Source: Myxococcota bacterium (GTDB lineage Bacteria > Myxococcota_A > UBA9042 > DTJE01). Taken from it: 32,489 nucleotides of DNA. The notes below the pieces were generated by a model, which did no database searches, was not told where the DNA came from, and saw only the letters and a program-made list of their open reading frames with translations. The translations under genes were made by a program, and so were the position numbers. Where the stretch lies: NCBI GenBank assembly GCA_029975745.1, contig JARKOL010000182.1:1-32489 (forward strand), given 5' to 3'. Of this stretch, positions 16,387-23,429 are shown piece by piece; the stretch's first letter is position 1; the number at the start of each line of letters is the position of its first letter.

Positions 16387-17567
16387 GCCGACTGTGGGAC
16401 CGCGGCGAGCCGCTGGACGATCGGGTTTTGCGCTACACGGCGGGCGAGGACGCGATCCTGGACGAGGCCCTGGTGGCCTACGACCTGCGGGCCTCGGCCG
16501 CCCACGCGGGCATGCTGCACCGGTGCGGGTACCTGACGGCCCGGGACCACGCCCAACTGGTCCAGGCGATGGCGGACCTGGCTGCGGCCCACGCCCAGGG
16601 CCAGTGGCGGATCGCGCCCCAGGAGGAGGACTGCCACACGGCGATCGAGAACCGCCTGACCCAGCGTCTGGGAGAACTGGGGGGGGCGATCCACCTGGGG
16701 CGCTCGCGCAATGACCAGGTGCTGGCGGCCCTGCGACTGTGGCTGAAGGACCGGCTGGAGGAACTGGCCGGGATGGCCCATGCGGTGGCGGCGGCGCTGG
16801 ACGGTCTGGCGGCCGGGCAGGGTGACCTGGCCATGCCGGGCTACACCCATGGTCAGCGGGCGATGCCGACGACCGTCGCGTTGTGGGCGGGGGGCTGGGC
16901 CGCGGAACTGCGGGATGACGCCACGGGGCTGCTGGCGGCGCGTCGCAGGGCGGATCGGAACCCGCTGGGGTCCGCGGCGGGCTTCGGCGTGCCCGTGCTG
17001 GCGCTGGATCGGGGCGTGACAACCCAGGAATTGGGGTTCGGGTCCACGCACGAACCCGTGACGGCCGTGCAGTCGTCCCGGGGCAAGGCCGAGGCGACGG
17101 CGCTGTTCGAGGCCGCGTTGCTGGCCCAGGATCTGGGCCGTCTATCGGCCGAGGTCTGCCTGTTCGCGACGGCCGAGTTCGGGTTCGTGTCCCTGCCCGT
17201 GTCCTGCACGACCGGCTCGTCCATCATGCCGCAGAAGCGGAACCCCGACGTGTTCGAGATTGCACGTGGCCGGACCGCCGAGGCCGTCGCGGCGCTGAAC
17301 GAGGTGCTGGCGGTGACGGCGAAGCTGCCCTCCGGGTATCACCGGGACTTGCAGTTGATCAAGAAGCCGCTGTTCCGGGGCCTGCAGTCGGTCCGGGACA
17401 CGGCCGAGGTGCTGGCATGGACGCTGCCTGGGCTGGTCTTTGACGCCGACCGGATGGCCGCGGCGATAGAGCCCGCGATGCGGGCGACCGAGCAGGCCTA
17501 TGAGCTGGTCCAGCAGCAGGGCGTGCCCTTCCGCGAGGCGTATCGCCGGGTCAAGGACGGCCTGTAG
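16383..17567 (+). CDS. argH: argininosuccinate lyase
   Basis: 394-aa fumarase/aspartase superfamily enzyme splitting argininosuccinate into arginine and fumarate, the last step. The superfamily signature GSSIMPQKRNP occupies 278-288, with its catalytic Ser in the mobile loop. EEDCHTAIENRL (81-92), HLGRSRNDQV and PGYTHGQRAMPTT (152-164) are the other conserved active-site strips. The protein stops soon after GVPFREAYRRV, about 50 residues earlier than E. coli ArgH; the missing tail is the C-terminal helical end, not the active site. Last gene of the operon, ATGA-coupled to the deacylase and followed by a hairpin region. Confidence 0.94.
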   Translation: MSRLWDRGEPLDDRVLRYTAGEDAILDEALVAYDLRASAAHAGMLHRCGYLTARDHAQLVQAMADLAAAHAQGQWRIAPQEEDCHTAIENRLTQRLGELGGAIHLGRSRNDQVLAALRLWLKDRLEELAGMAHAVAAALDGLAAGQGDLAMPGYTHGQRAMPTTVALWAGGWAAELRDDATGLLAARRRADRNPLGSAAGFGVPVLALDRGVTTQELGFGSTHEPVTAVQSSRGKAEATALFEAALLAQDLGRLSAEVCLFATAEFGFVSLPVSCTTGSSIMPQKRNPDVFEIARGRTAEAVAALNEVLAVTAKLPSGYHRDLQLIKKPLFRGLQSVRDTAEVLAWTLPGLVFDADRMAAAIEPAMRATEQAYELVQQQGVPFREAYRRVKDGL

Positions 17568-17579
17568 TCGCGTGGCCGC

Positions 17580-17596
17580 GGCGCGTCCCCCGCGCC
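17580..17596 (+). terminator. hairpin after argH, possible terminator
   Basis: GGCGCG (17580-17585) and CGCGCC (17591-17596) form a perfect six-pair stem around TCCCC, 13 bases after the argH stop. No T-run follows, so if it ends transcription it would need Rho or the second hairpin just downstream. Confidence 0.4.
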
Positions 17597-17598
17597 TG

Positions 17599-17641
17599 GG
17601 CGTCAATCGTGGATGACGCCGGTCGTAGTAATGAATACACT
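17599..17641 (+). promoter_or_regulatory. inverted repeat and candidate promoter before the flavin oxidoreductase
   Basis: GGCGTCA (17599-17605) and TGACGCC (17614-17620) form a perfect seven-base inverted repeat with an eight-base centre. Its right arm overlaps ATGACG (17613-17618), a fair -35, which is 17 bases from TACACT (17636-17641). The repeat could therefore be an operator rather than a terminator stem. The predicted start is about 55 bases before the ATG at 17704. Confidence 0.4.
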
Positions 17642-17703
17642 TGCGCCGAATCGCCGGGACCTGCTGGACGGTTCCCGTTTCTTGCACCCTGCTGGAGGCG
17701 CCC

Positions 17704-18672
17704 ATGATCCGGACCCGATTGACCGAGCTTTGTGGCATCGAACATCCCATCGTGGGTGGCGCCATGGCCCACCTGTCGGACGCGCGCCTGGTTGGGGCCA
17801 TCTCGGAGGCCGGCGGCCTGGGGGTGCTGGCCTCGGCCAACTACAAGACGGCCCAGGAATTCCGGCAGGAACTCCGGCGGATTCGCCAGTTCACGACCAG
17901 GCCCTATGCCGTCAACCTGAACCTGTTTCCGATGATGCGCCCCATCGACAACATGGAGTACCTGGACGTTCTGTGCGAGGAAGGCTGCACGGTTGTCGAG
18001 ACCTCGGGTCATGAACTGCCCCCGGAACTGACCCAGGCCGTCAAGGCGCGGGGGCTGGTCTGGATTCACAAGTGCGTCCTGCCGCGGCACGCCCAGCGCG
18101 CCCAGCGCCTGGGGGCGGACGCGGTGACGGTGGTGGGGTACGAAAACGGCGGCGCGACGGGCCGCTGGGACATCGGCACCATGGTGCTGGTGCCGGCCGT
18201 GGTCCAGGCGGTGGACATCCCGGTGATCGGCGGGGGCGGCGTGGTGGACGGTCGCGGTCTGGCGGCCCTGCTGGCGCTGGGAGCCGAGGGGGCGATCATG
18301 GGCAGCCGGTTCGTCCTGGCCGAGGACTGCGCCATCCACGACAATGTCCGCCAGATGCTCTGCGACGCGTCCGTCACCGACACGATGCTGGTCATGCGCG
18401 CCATCGGGGCCACCCATCGGGTGATCGCCAACGAGGCCGCCCGGCGGCTTGCCGAGATCGAGGCCCGGCCGGATGCGGGCCTGGAGGACGTGCTGCCGTT
18501 CGTGCTGGGCGAAAAGAGTCGCGAGGTCTATTTCGACGGCAACGTGGACGCGGGCATGTGCTACATCAGCCAGGCCGTCGGCCTGATGTCGTCGGTTCGG
18601 CCCGCCGCCGCGATCGTCCAGGAATCGGTGGCCCAGGCCGAGGCCATTCTTGGCCGACTGTCGGGCCGGTAG
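17704..18672 (+). CDS. FMN-dependent oxidoreductase, nitronate monooxygenase-like
   Basis: 322-aa TIM-barrel flavoprotein of the NMO/2-nitropropane dioxygenase/FabK family. It starts with the typical HPIVGGAM, then AISEAGGLGVLA. The phosphate-binding loops are PVIGGGGVVDGRGLAALLALGAEGAIMGSRF. In characterised class I nitronate monooxygenases the mid-barrel motif EAGGH supplies a catalytic His; here the equivalent is YENGGATG (146-153), with Ala. So nitronate oxidation is doubtful, and it may be an enoyl-reductase or quinone-reductase relative. ATG 17704 follows GGAGG; an earlier in-frame ATG at 17641 lies at the predicted transcription start. It appears monocistronic. Confidence 0.85.
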   Translation: MIRTRLTELCGIEHPIVGGAMAHLSDARLVGAISEAGGLGVLASANYKTAQEFRQELRRIRQFTTRPYAVNLNLFPMMRPIDNMEYLDVLCEEGCTVVETSGHELPPELTQAVKARGLVWIHKCVLPRHAQRAQRLGADAVTVVGYENGGATGRWDIGTMVLVPAVVQAVDIPVIGGGGVVDGRGLAALLALGAEGAIMGSRFVLAEDCAIHDNVRQMLCDASVTDTMLVMRAIGATHRVIANEAARRLAEIEARPDAGLEDVLPFVLGEKSREVYFDGNVDAGMCYISQAVGLMSSVRPAAAIVQESVAQAEAILGRLSGR

Positions 18673-18702
18673 GGCGCCGCACAGGGACATTTCCTCGACG
18701 TG

Positions 18703-18708
18703 TATGAT
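18703..18708 (+). promoter_or_regulatory. candidate -10 element (TATGAT)
   Basis: TATGAT lies 29 bases before the ATG at 18738, in the 65-base gap after the flavin oxidoreductase. No good -35 is seen. GGAGGAG just before the ATG is the ribosome site. Confidence 0.3.
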
Positions 18709-18737
18709 ATGCTGGCCCTCAACGTGGAGGAGACCCC

Positions 18738-19895
18738 ATGATTGAGGCCCGGATTTCAAGGACGGTTCGGACGGCCCTGGCATCGCTCGTCGTGCTGGCA
18801 TTCTGTGCCTGCGACACCGGGTCAAACGACAGCATTCCCCAGGACGCCACCTCGGGCAATGACGTGCCGATCGCGGACCTGCTCGACGAACTTCCCGCTA
18901 TCCCGGATGTCCCCCCCGAGGATCCCGCCGGTCCGGACGACCTGCCCCCGACGGGCGAGGACTCCGGCCTCGATGTCGCCCAGGACCCCGGGCTCGACGG
19001 CGCCCTGGACACCCCGCCCGTCGAGGATTCGGGGGCGGATGTCATGCCGGATGCGTGCGTTCCGGAATGCGGCGCCCTGGAGTGCGGACCGGACCCGGTG
19101 TGCGGCGTCGAATGCGGCCCGTGCTCCCAGGGGTACGCGTGCTCGGACGAGCGTCTGTGCGTCGGATTCCCCGGCATGGCGTTCGTTGCCGCCGGGCCCT
19201 TCTGGATGGGCTGCAACGAGGCGGTCGAGGACGACTGCTCCTTCACGGAAAAGCCCTATCATCAGGTCACCCTGAAGTCCTTCTTCATCGACCGGACCGA
19301 GGTGACCGTCGCCGCCTACGACGCGTGCGTCCAGGCGAGTGCGTGCGACACGCCCACCATCGAAAGCGAGTGGTGTCATTACGGGAAGGAGGGGGTCGCG
19401 GCGCTTCCCATGAACTGCGTCCGCTGGGCGGAGGCCGCCGACTACTGCGACTGGGCCGGCAAGCGCCTGCCCACCGAGGCGGACTGGGAAAAGGCGGCCC
19501 GGGGCGACGATGGACGGAAGCATCCGTGGGGCAACGAGGCGGCCACCTGCGACCATGCCGTCATGAACTATCAGGACCAGTCGGGTTGCGGGACGGATGC
19601 CCCCTGGGAGGTGTGCAGCCGGTCGCCGACCGGGGACAGTCCCTACGGCCTGTGCGACATGGTGGGCAACGTCTGGGAATGGGTTGCGGACTGGTACGAC
19701 GAGGACTACTACGCGGCCAGTCCGGCGACGGACCCGCAGGGCCCCGACAGCGGCACGTACCGGGTCGCTCGGGGCGGCAGCTACCTCGGCCCCGTCAGCT
19801 ACATGCGCGCATCCCGTCGCCTGAACGAGTGGCCCGCCGCCCGCAGCGACGGCCTGGGCTTCCGCTGCGTCAAGGACGTCCCCGCGGCCGAATAG
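18738..19895 (+). CDS. exported SUMF1/FGE-fold protein, non-FGE
   Basis: 385-aa secreted or lipid-anchored protein. The hydrophobic start ends LVVLAFCAC; the Cys are placed for lipidation but the lipobox is imperfect. Residues about 30-105 are an Asp/Pro-rich linker. Residues about 107-141 hold ten Cys in a pattern ending CGPCSQGYACSDERLCV, suggesting a small disulfide-rich module. Residues about 145-380 are a SUMF1 domain (FVAAGPFWMGC, IDRTEVTVAAYDACV, RLPTEADWEKAARG, GNVWEWVADWY, GLGFRCV). The cysteine pair of true formylglycine-generating enzymes is missing: the segment after RGGSYL reads GPVSYMR (351-357). It is therefore probably a binding or structural member outside the cytoplasm. GGAGGAG precedes the ATG. 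Confidence 0.88.
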   Translation: MIEARISRTVRTALASLVVLAFCACDTGSNDSIPQDATSGNDVPIADLLDELPAIPDVPPEDPAGPDDLPPTGEDSGLDVAQDPGLDGALDTPPVEDSGADVMPDACVPECGALECGPDPVCGVECGPCSQGYACSDERLCVGFPGMAFVAAGPFWMGCNEAVEDDCSFTEKPYHQVTLKSFFIDRTEVTVAAYDACVQASACDTPTIESEWCHYGKEGVAALPMNCVRWAEAADYCDWAGKRLPTEADWEKAARGDDGRKHPWGNEAATCDHAVMNYQDQSGCGTDAPWEVCSRSPTGDSPYGLCDMVGNVWEWVADWYDEDYYAASPATDPQGPDSGTYRVARGGSYLGPVSYMRASRRLNEWPAARSDGLGFRCVKDVPAAE

Positions 19896-19959
19896 CCCGC
19901 GCCGTCGCAGCCGCCCGCAGGCGCCCGCCGCAGTAAGTCGGAGATCTCTTCACAAGCCC

Positions 19960-21099
19960 TCAGGGCGTCTGGATCACGTTGTACCGGATGCGGGCGGTTG
20001 CTCGAACCGCGTGGGTCATGGTGTCGGCGGGCTCGACCTCGATCCGGTAGGCGATGCCGTTCGAGCCGGACTCGTTCTTCGCGGCCTGATCGACCAGCGC
20101 GTACCAGTAGGTGTACCCCTGCCCGTTCTCCTCGGAATGGAAGATGCTGAACGGGGACGAAACCAGCCGCTCGGGGAAGGTGCCCCAGACTGTGCCGAAC
20201 GTCTCGATGACGGGGGGCTGGGTGCCGGATCTGGCCAGCGTCTCGTCGGCGAAGCGCAGTTCCAGCAGCATCTTCGCGTGTGTGTTCTTGTCGGCGTTGA
20301 AGTCGTCCGAGCAGTCGTAGGTGGCCAAACGGAAGGGCTCGCCGCCGGGATGCACGATGCCGACCTTCTGGATGCTGTTGAACCCGGGAGTCATGGGATC
20401 GCCGCAGTCCTCGTTGGCCTTCATGTCCAGTCCCACGTTCAGCAGCGGCATGTCGCCCTTCACAAGACCGAACGACGGGTGGTACCAGAGCTCGACGTCC
20501 AGGGGCACGCCCGCGACCAGGGCTGGGGCTGCCTCGCCCTGCAAGGTCACCGTGCCGGAAAAGTGCTTGACCCCGGACAGCGTGCCGAAGGCGGTCTGGA
20601 CCGTGACATCGTCGGATTCCTTGACGTATTCAACGACCGCGGTCCCGGTCTGGGATTCACCCGACTGGAACGTGGTCGCGGTCGCCCCGAACTCCACCGT
20701 CTGGGGGACGCCCACGGGGCCGTCGGTCCGAATGGTGTGCGGACGGTCGGCCACCACCGACATCACTCCCGGCTCCGCATAGCCCTGGAACGTGAAGGTG
20801 TCGTCGTCCTCCTTGTCGATCCAGAGCTCGATGCCGTTTTGCGGGTGCACGGGATCCATTGCGACCTTGTACGACTGGAACGTGCGACCGTCGATCACCG
20901 TTTCGCCGACGATGCGGATGGTGCCCGACGGGGTTTCGCCCCCGGGCAGACGGGCGACCATCGTGGCCACGGTCGATGGGCCGAACGAATGGTAGGGCGC
21001 GCGGACATCCTCGCGGGATCCCTCACCGCACGCAGCCAGCGCCAGCGGCAGCAGAATTCCGATTGCCAAGATGGGATGGACAGGGTTCGGTCGCTTCAT
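19960..21099 (-). CDS. lipoprotein of unknown function
   Basis: 379-aa lipoprotein; MKRPNPVHP basic start, hydrophobic core and a textbook lipobox LAAC. The mature part is rich in Thr, Val and Gly with alternating hydrophobic residues, implying an all-beta fold. Recognisable strips are ATMVARLPGGETPSGTIRIV, GIELWIDKEDDDTFTFQGYA and VELWYHPSFGLVKGDMPLL, the last reminiscent of DUF3108/LolA-like beta proteins in which a cell-surface marker value is fitted, but I would not assign a family. Two Cys near residue 230 (NEDC) and 264 (YDCSDD) may pair. ATG 21099 has only a weak GGGTGG site. It is convergent with the SUMF1 gene, and its promoter is at 21126-21154. Confidence 0.8.
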   Translation of the reverse strand: MKRPNPVHPILAIGILLPLALAACGEGSREDVRAPYHSFGPSTVATMVARLPGGETPSGTIRIVGETVIDGRTFQSYKVAMDPVHPQNGIELWIDKEDDDTFTFQGYAEPGVMSVVADRPHTIRTDGPVGVPQTVEFGATATTFQSGESQTGTAVVEYVKESDDVTVQTAFGTLSGVKHFSGTVTLQGEAAPALVAGVPLDVELWYHPSFGLVKGDMPLLNVGLDMKANEDCGDPMTPGFNSIQKVGIVHPGGEPFRLATYDCSDDFNADKNTHAKMLLELRFADETLARSGTQPPVIETFGTVWGTFPERLVSSPFSIFHSEENGQGYTYWYALVDQAAKNESGSNGIAYRIEVEPADTMTHAVRATARIRYNVIQTP

Positions 21100-21125
21100 G
21101 AGGCCACCCGGTTGAGGCTGGGCCA

Positions 21126-21154
21126 AGTCTGCCCCCGGACGTGAGGGCCGTCAA
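21126..21154 (-). promoter_or_regulatory. putative promoter of the lipoprotein gene
   Basis: Minus-strand TTGACG (21154-21149) and CAGACT (21131-21126) are 17 bases apart. The same -10, CAGACT, stands 17 bases after TTGACA upstream of thiD, and CAGAAT serves the arginine operon, which strengthens each call. Confidence 0.45.
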
Positions 21155-21241
21155 TCGCCGAATGCACTCCCCATGCGATTTCTGGGATCTGAAAGGCCCA
21201 GGGCGTTTCGCCACCGGTTTCCCAGCGACCCGGATTCACGC

Positions 21242-21247
21242 TATCCT
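21242..21247 (+). promoter_or_regulatory. candidate -10 element (TATCCT)
   Basis: TATCCT followed by GACCCCGG lies 38 bases before the TTG start at 21286. The hexamer 17 bases upstream (TTCCCA, 21219-21224) is a weak -35. Confidence 0.3.
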
Positions 21248-21285
21248 GACCCCGGCGGACGTCCCGCCGCATCCGGGAGCCCGAA

Positions 21286-23295
21286 TTGACCGACGAAGTC
21301 CTGCGCCAGTCCATGGAGTCCCTGTTCGAACGCGTCGCGGACCCCGGATCGGACACGCTTGACGCGCTGGTCGAACTGGTCGCGCTGATCCGCCCGCCGC
21401 GGGCGGACGACCTTGCGCATGCCGCGCGCGCCCTGCGCCAACTGACGACGCTGCTGAAGACGCGCCGGGACTTCGCGGACGCGCTGCGCGACTGCCTGCG
21501 CGACCTGATGTCCACGTGCAAGCACATTTCGCTGTACGTGGATTCGGGCATCTTCCCGAACACCGGGTTCGTCGGCGAGATCCGTCGGCGCATTGGCCAC
21601 AAGCTGCTGCCCGAGGTGCCGGATCGCAGCCACCTGCGGGACGTGTTGCGGCTTCTGTTCGACCGTCCCTCGGATGCCGATTGGGTCACTGCCGTCGAGG
21701 ACAAGACGTTCCTGGAAGTGATCGACGCGCTGGACATCGATGCGAAGCCCGACGTGCGCTCGTTGTCCCATGCCGCGGCCCAGATTCTCGAGGCGCTGCA
21801 GATCCTGTCGTATCGGATCTCGGCACTTGGGCTGGAGCCCGAGCTGGTCCGGGTGGACCCGGACCTCGAGCGATTCGCGTCGCCCTTTCTGGCCCAGAAC
21901 GTCGAGATGCTGGCGTTCCTGGACACCTACCGCCGGACCTGGACCGACCCGGATATCTCGTTCAGGAGCGACAAGCATCTGCACGTCCTGCTGGCCCAGT
22001 GCAGGGACGTGATCGTCCGCGTTCGCCGTCTGGCCTCGAACAACGGGACCAGCATCCACCTGACCTTCACCCTCGAGCGCCTGCGACAGCATCTGGGCCG
22101 CACCGAAAGACTTCTGGAGATCCTGGAGGCGATCTGGGAGCGCCCCGATGGGCGGGCCGTGTTTCCCCCCGCCGTCCGTCTGTTCAAGCGTCTGGTTGCC
22201 GCGGAGTGTCGCACCAACACGCTGAAGCACTACCTGCGGCAGAACGTGTCGATCCTGGCGCTTCGGGTTGCCGAGAACACCGGCCGAAAGGGGGGACACT
22301 ACATCTCGACGACCCGGGCGGAGTACTTTCAGATGGCCCGTTCGGCGATGCTGGGCGGACTGGTCATCACGTTCATGTCGTTGTTCAAGATCCTGCTGGC
22401 ATATCTGCACCTTCCTCCGCTGACCGAGGCGCTGCTGTTCTGCCTGAACTACGGACTGGGCTTCGTGTTCATTCATGTCATTCACGGCACGGTGGCGACC
22501 AAGCAGCCCGCGATGACCGCCAATGTTATCGCTGCGACGATTGGTGACGGGAACGCACGGGGGCGCGATCTGGAGGGGTTGACCACCTTGATGGCGAGGA
22601 CCTCCAGAACCCAGATCGTGGCGATTCTGGGAAACGTCGGGGTCGCCATGCCCCTGGCGATGCTGCTCTCGCTGGCTTCGTACGCGGTTTTCGGAACCCA
22701 CGTGGCGACGCCGGCCAAGGCGGGTACGCTGCTGGCCGAAGTGCATCCGCTGTTCAGCGGCACGATTCTCTATGCTGCGATTGCCGGGTTCTGGTTGTTC
22801 CTGTCCGGCCTGACCGCGGGCTACTACGACAATGTCGCCGCCTACCAGAACATCCCCGAACGCATCCGCAGTCTGCCCTGGCTGGGACGCCTCGTTGGCC
22901 CCGCCCGACGGGCACGTCTGGCCGCCTACGTCCGGGACAACCTGGGCGCCATGGCGGGGAACTTCTTCTTCGGGTTCATGCTGGGGGGGTCGTACGCGGT
23001 CGGTTCGCTGTTCGGGGTTCCCTTCGACATCCGGCACATCGCCTTCTCGTCCGCCTTCGTGGGCTTCGGCATCGCCGGCAAGGGCTTCACGCCGGCCGGG
23101 TCGGACCTTGCGGCGGCCCTCGTCGGGGTCGTCCTGATCGGGACGATGAACCTCGCCGTCAGCTTCTCCCTGGCACTTCTGGTGGCCCTGCGAGCGCGTC
23201 GGGTCACCTTCGCGCAGCGTCGCCAGTTGACCGCCAGCGTCCTGCAGCGGATGAGGCGGCAGCCGTGGGACTTCTTCCTGCCGCCCCGCAACTGA
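21286..23295 (+). CDS. Gcr-family ('site-specific recombinase' PF10136-like) membrane protein
   Basis: 669-aa protein matching the family named after Neisseria Gcr. The first ~350 residues are soluble and helical (ALRQLTTLLKTRRDFADALRD, YVDSGIFPNTGFVGEIRRRIGHKLLPE, LFKRLVAAECRTNTLKHYLRQN). The rest contains about six to eight membrane spans (MLGGLVITFMSLFKILLAY, ALLFCLNYGLGFVFIHVIHG, LGNVGVAMPLAMLLSLASYAVF and so on), with KQPAMTANVIA conserved between spans. No tyrosine- or serine-recombinase catalytic pattern is visible, and a multi-pass membrane protein is an unlikely DNA recombinase, so the historic name is probably misleading. TTG start follows GGGAG. It is a single gene. Confidence 0.85.
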   Translation: MTDEVLRQSMESLFERVADPGSDTLDALVELVALIRPPRADDLAHAARALRQLTTLLKTRRDFADALRDCLRDLMSTCKHISLYVDSGIFPNTGFVGEIRRRIGHKLLPEVPDRSHLRDVLRLLFDRPSDADWVTAVEDKTFLEVIDALDIDAKPDVRSLSHAAAQILEALQILSYRISALGLEPELVRVDPDLERFASPFLAQNVEMLAFLDTYRRTWTDPDISFRSDKHLHVLLAQCRDVIVRVRRLASNNGTSIHLTFTLERLRQHLGRTERLLEILEAIWERPDGRAVFPPAVRLFKRLVAAECRTNTLKHYLRQNVSILALRVAENTGRKGGHYISTTRAEYFQMARSAMLGGLVITFMSLFKILLAYLHLPPLTEALLFCLNYGLGFVFIHVIHGTVATKQPAMTANVIAATIGDGNARGRDLEGLTTLMARTSRTQIVAILGNVGVAMPLAMLLSLASYAVFGTHVATPAKAGTLLAEVHPLFSGTILYAAIAGFWLFLSGLTAGYYDNVAAYQNIPERIRSLPWLGRLVGPARRARLAAYVRDNLGAMAGNFFFGFMLGGSYAVGSLFGVPFDIRHIAFSSAFVGFGIAGKGFTPAGSDLAAALVGVVLIGTMNLAVSFSLALLVALRARRVTFAQRRQLTASVLQRMRRQPWDFFLPPRN

Positions 23296-23387
23296 GCCGA
23301 TCCGATGCTCCTGCATTCGGAGCCGGCGACGCGGGTTCACGGGCGATTCGCCTGACGCTTTCCGATGCCTGCGCCTGCGGGTTCTGG

Positions 23388-23393
23388 TATCGT
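23388..23393 (+). promoter_or_regulatory. candidate -10 element (TATCGT)
   Basis: TATCGT followed by TCCCGGG lies 36 bases before the ATG at 23430. No convincing -35 upstream. Confidence 0.25.
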
Positions 23394-23429
23394 TCCCGGG
23401 ACCTGTTGACGGACGCGGGAGGGAAGCGG

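Noticed and set aside
18738-19895. Formylglycine-generating enzyme activating a sulfatase
   Set aside because: The catalytic Cys pair is missing, the protein is exported, and no sulfatase gene is nearby.
19896-19959. Terminator between the convergent SUMF1 and lipoprotein genes
   Set aside because: Only direct GCCGCCCGC-like repeats and a short GAGATCTC palindrome are present; no stable hairpin with a T-run on either strand.
21096-21926. Ser/Arg-rich minus-strand open frame (276 codons)
   Set aside because: It lies antisense to the Gcr-family gene and over an intergenic promoter, with the Ser/Arg composition of a shadow frame and no domain match.
21286-23295. Mobile element suggested by the 'site-specific recombinase' family name
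   Set aside because: No terminal repeats, integrase motifs or target duplication are visible and the protein is a multi-pass membrane protein.
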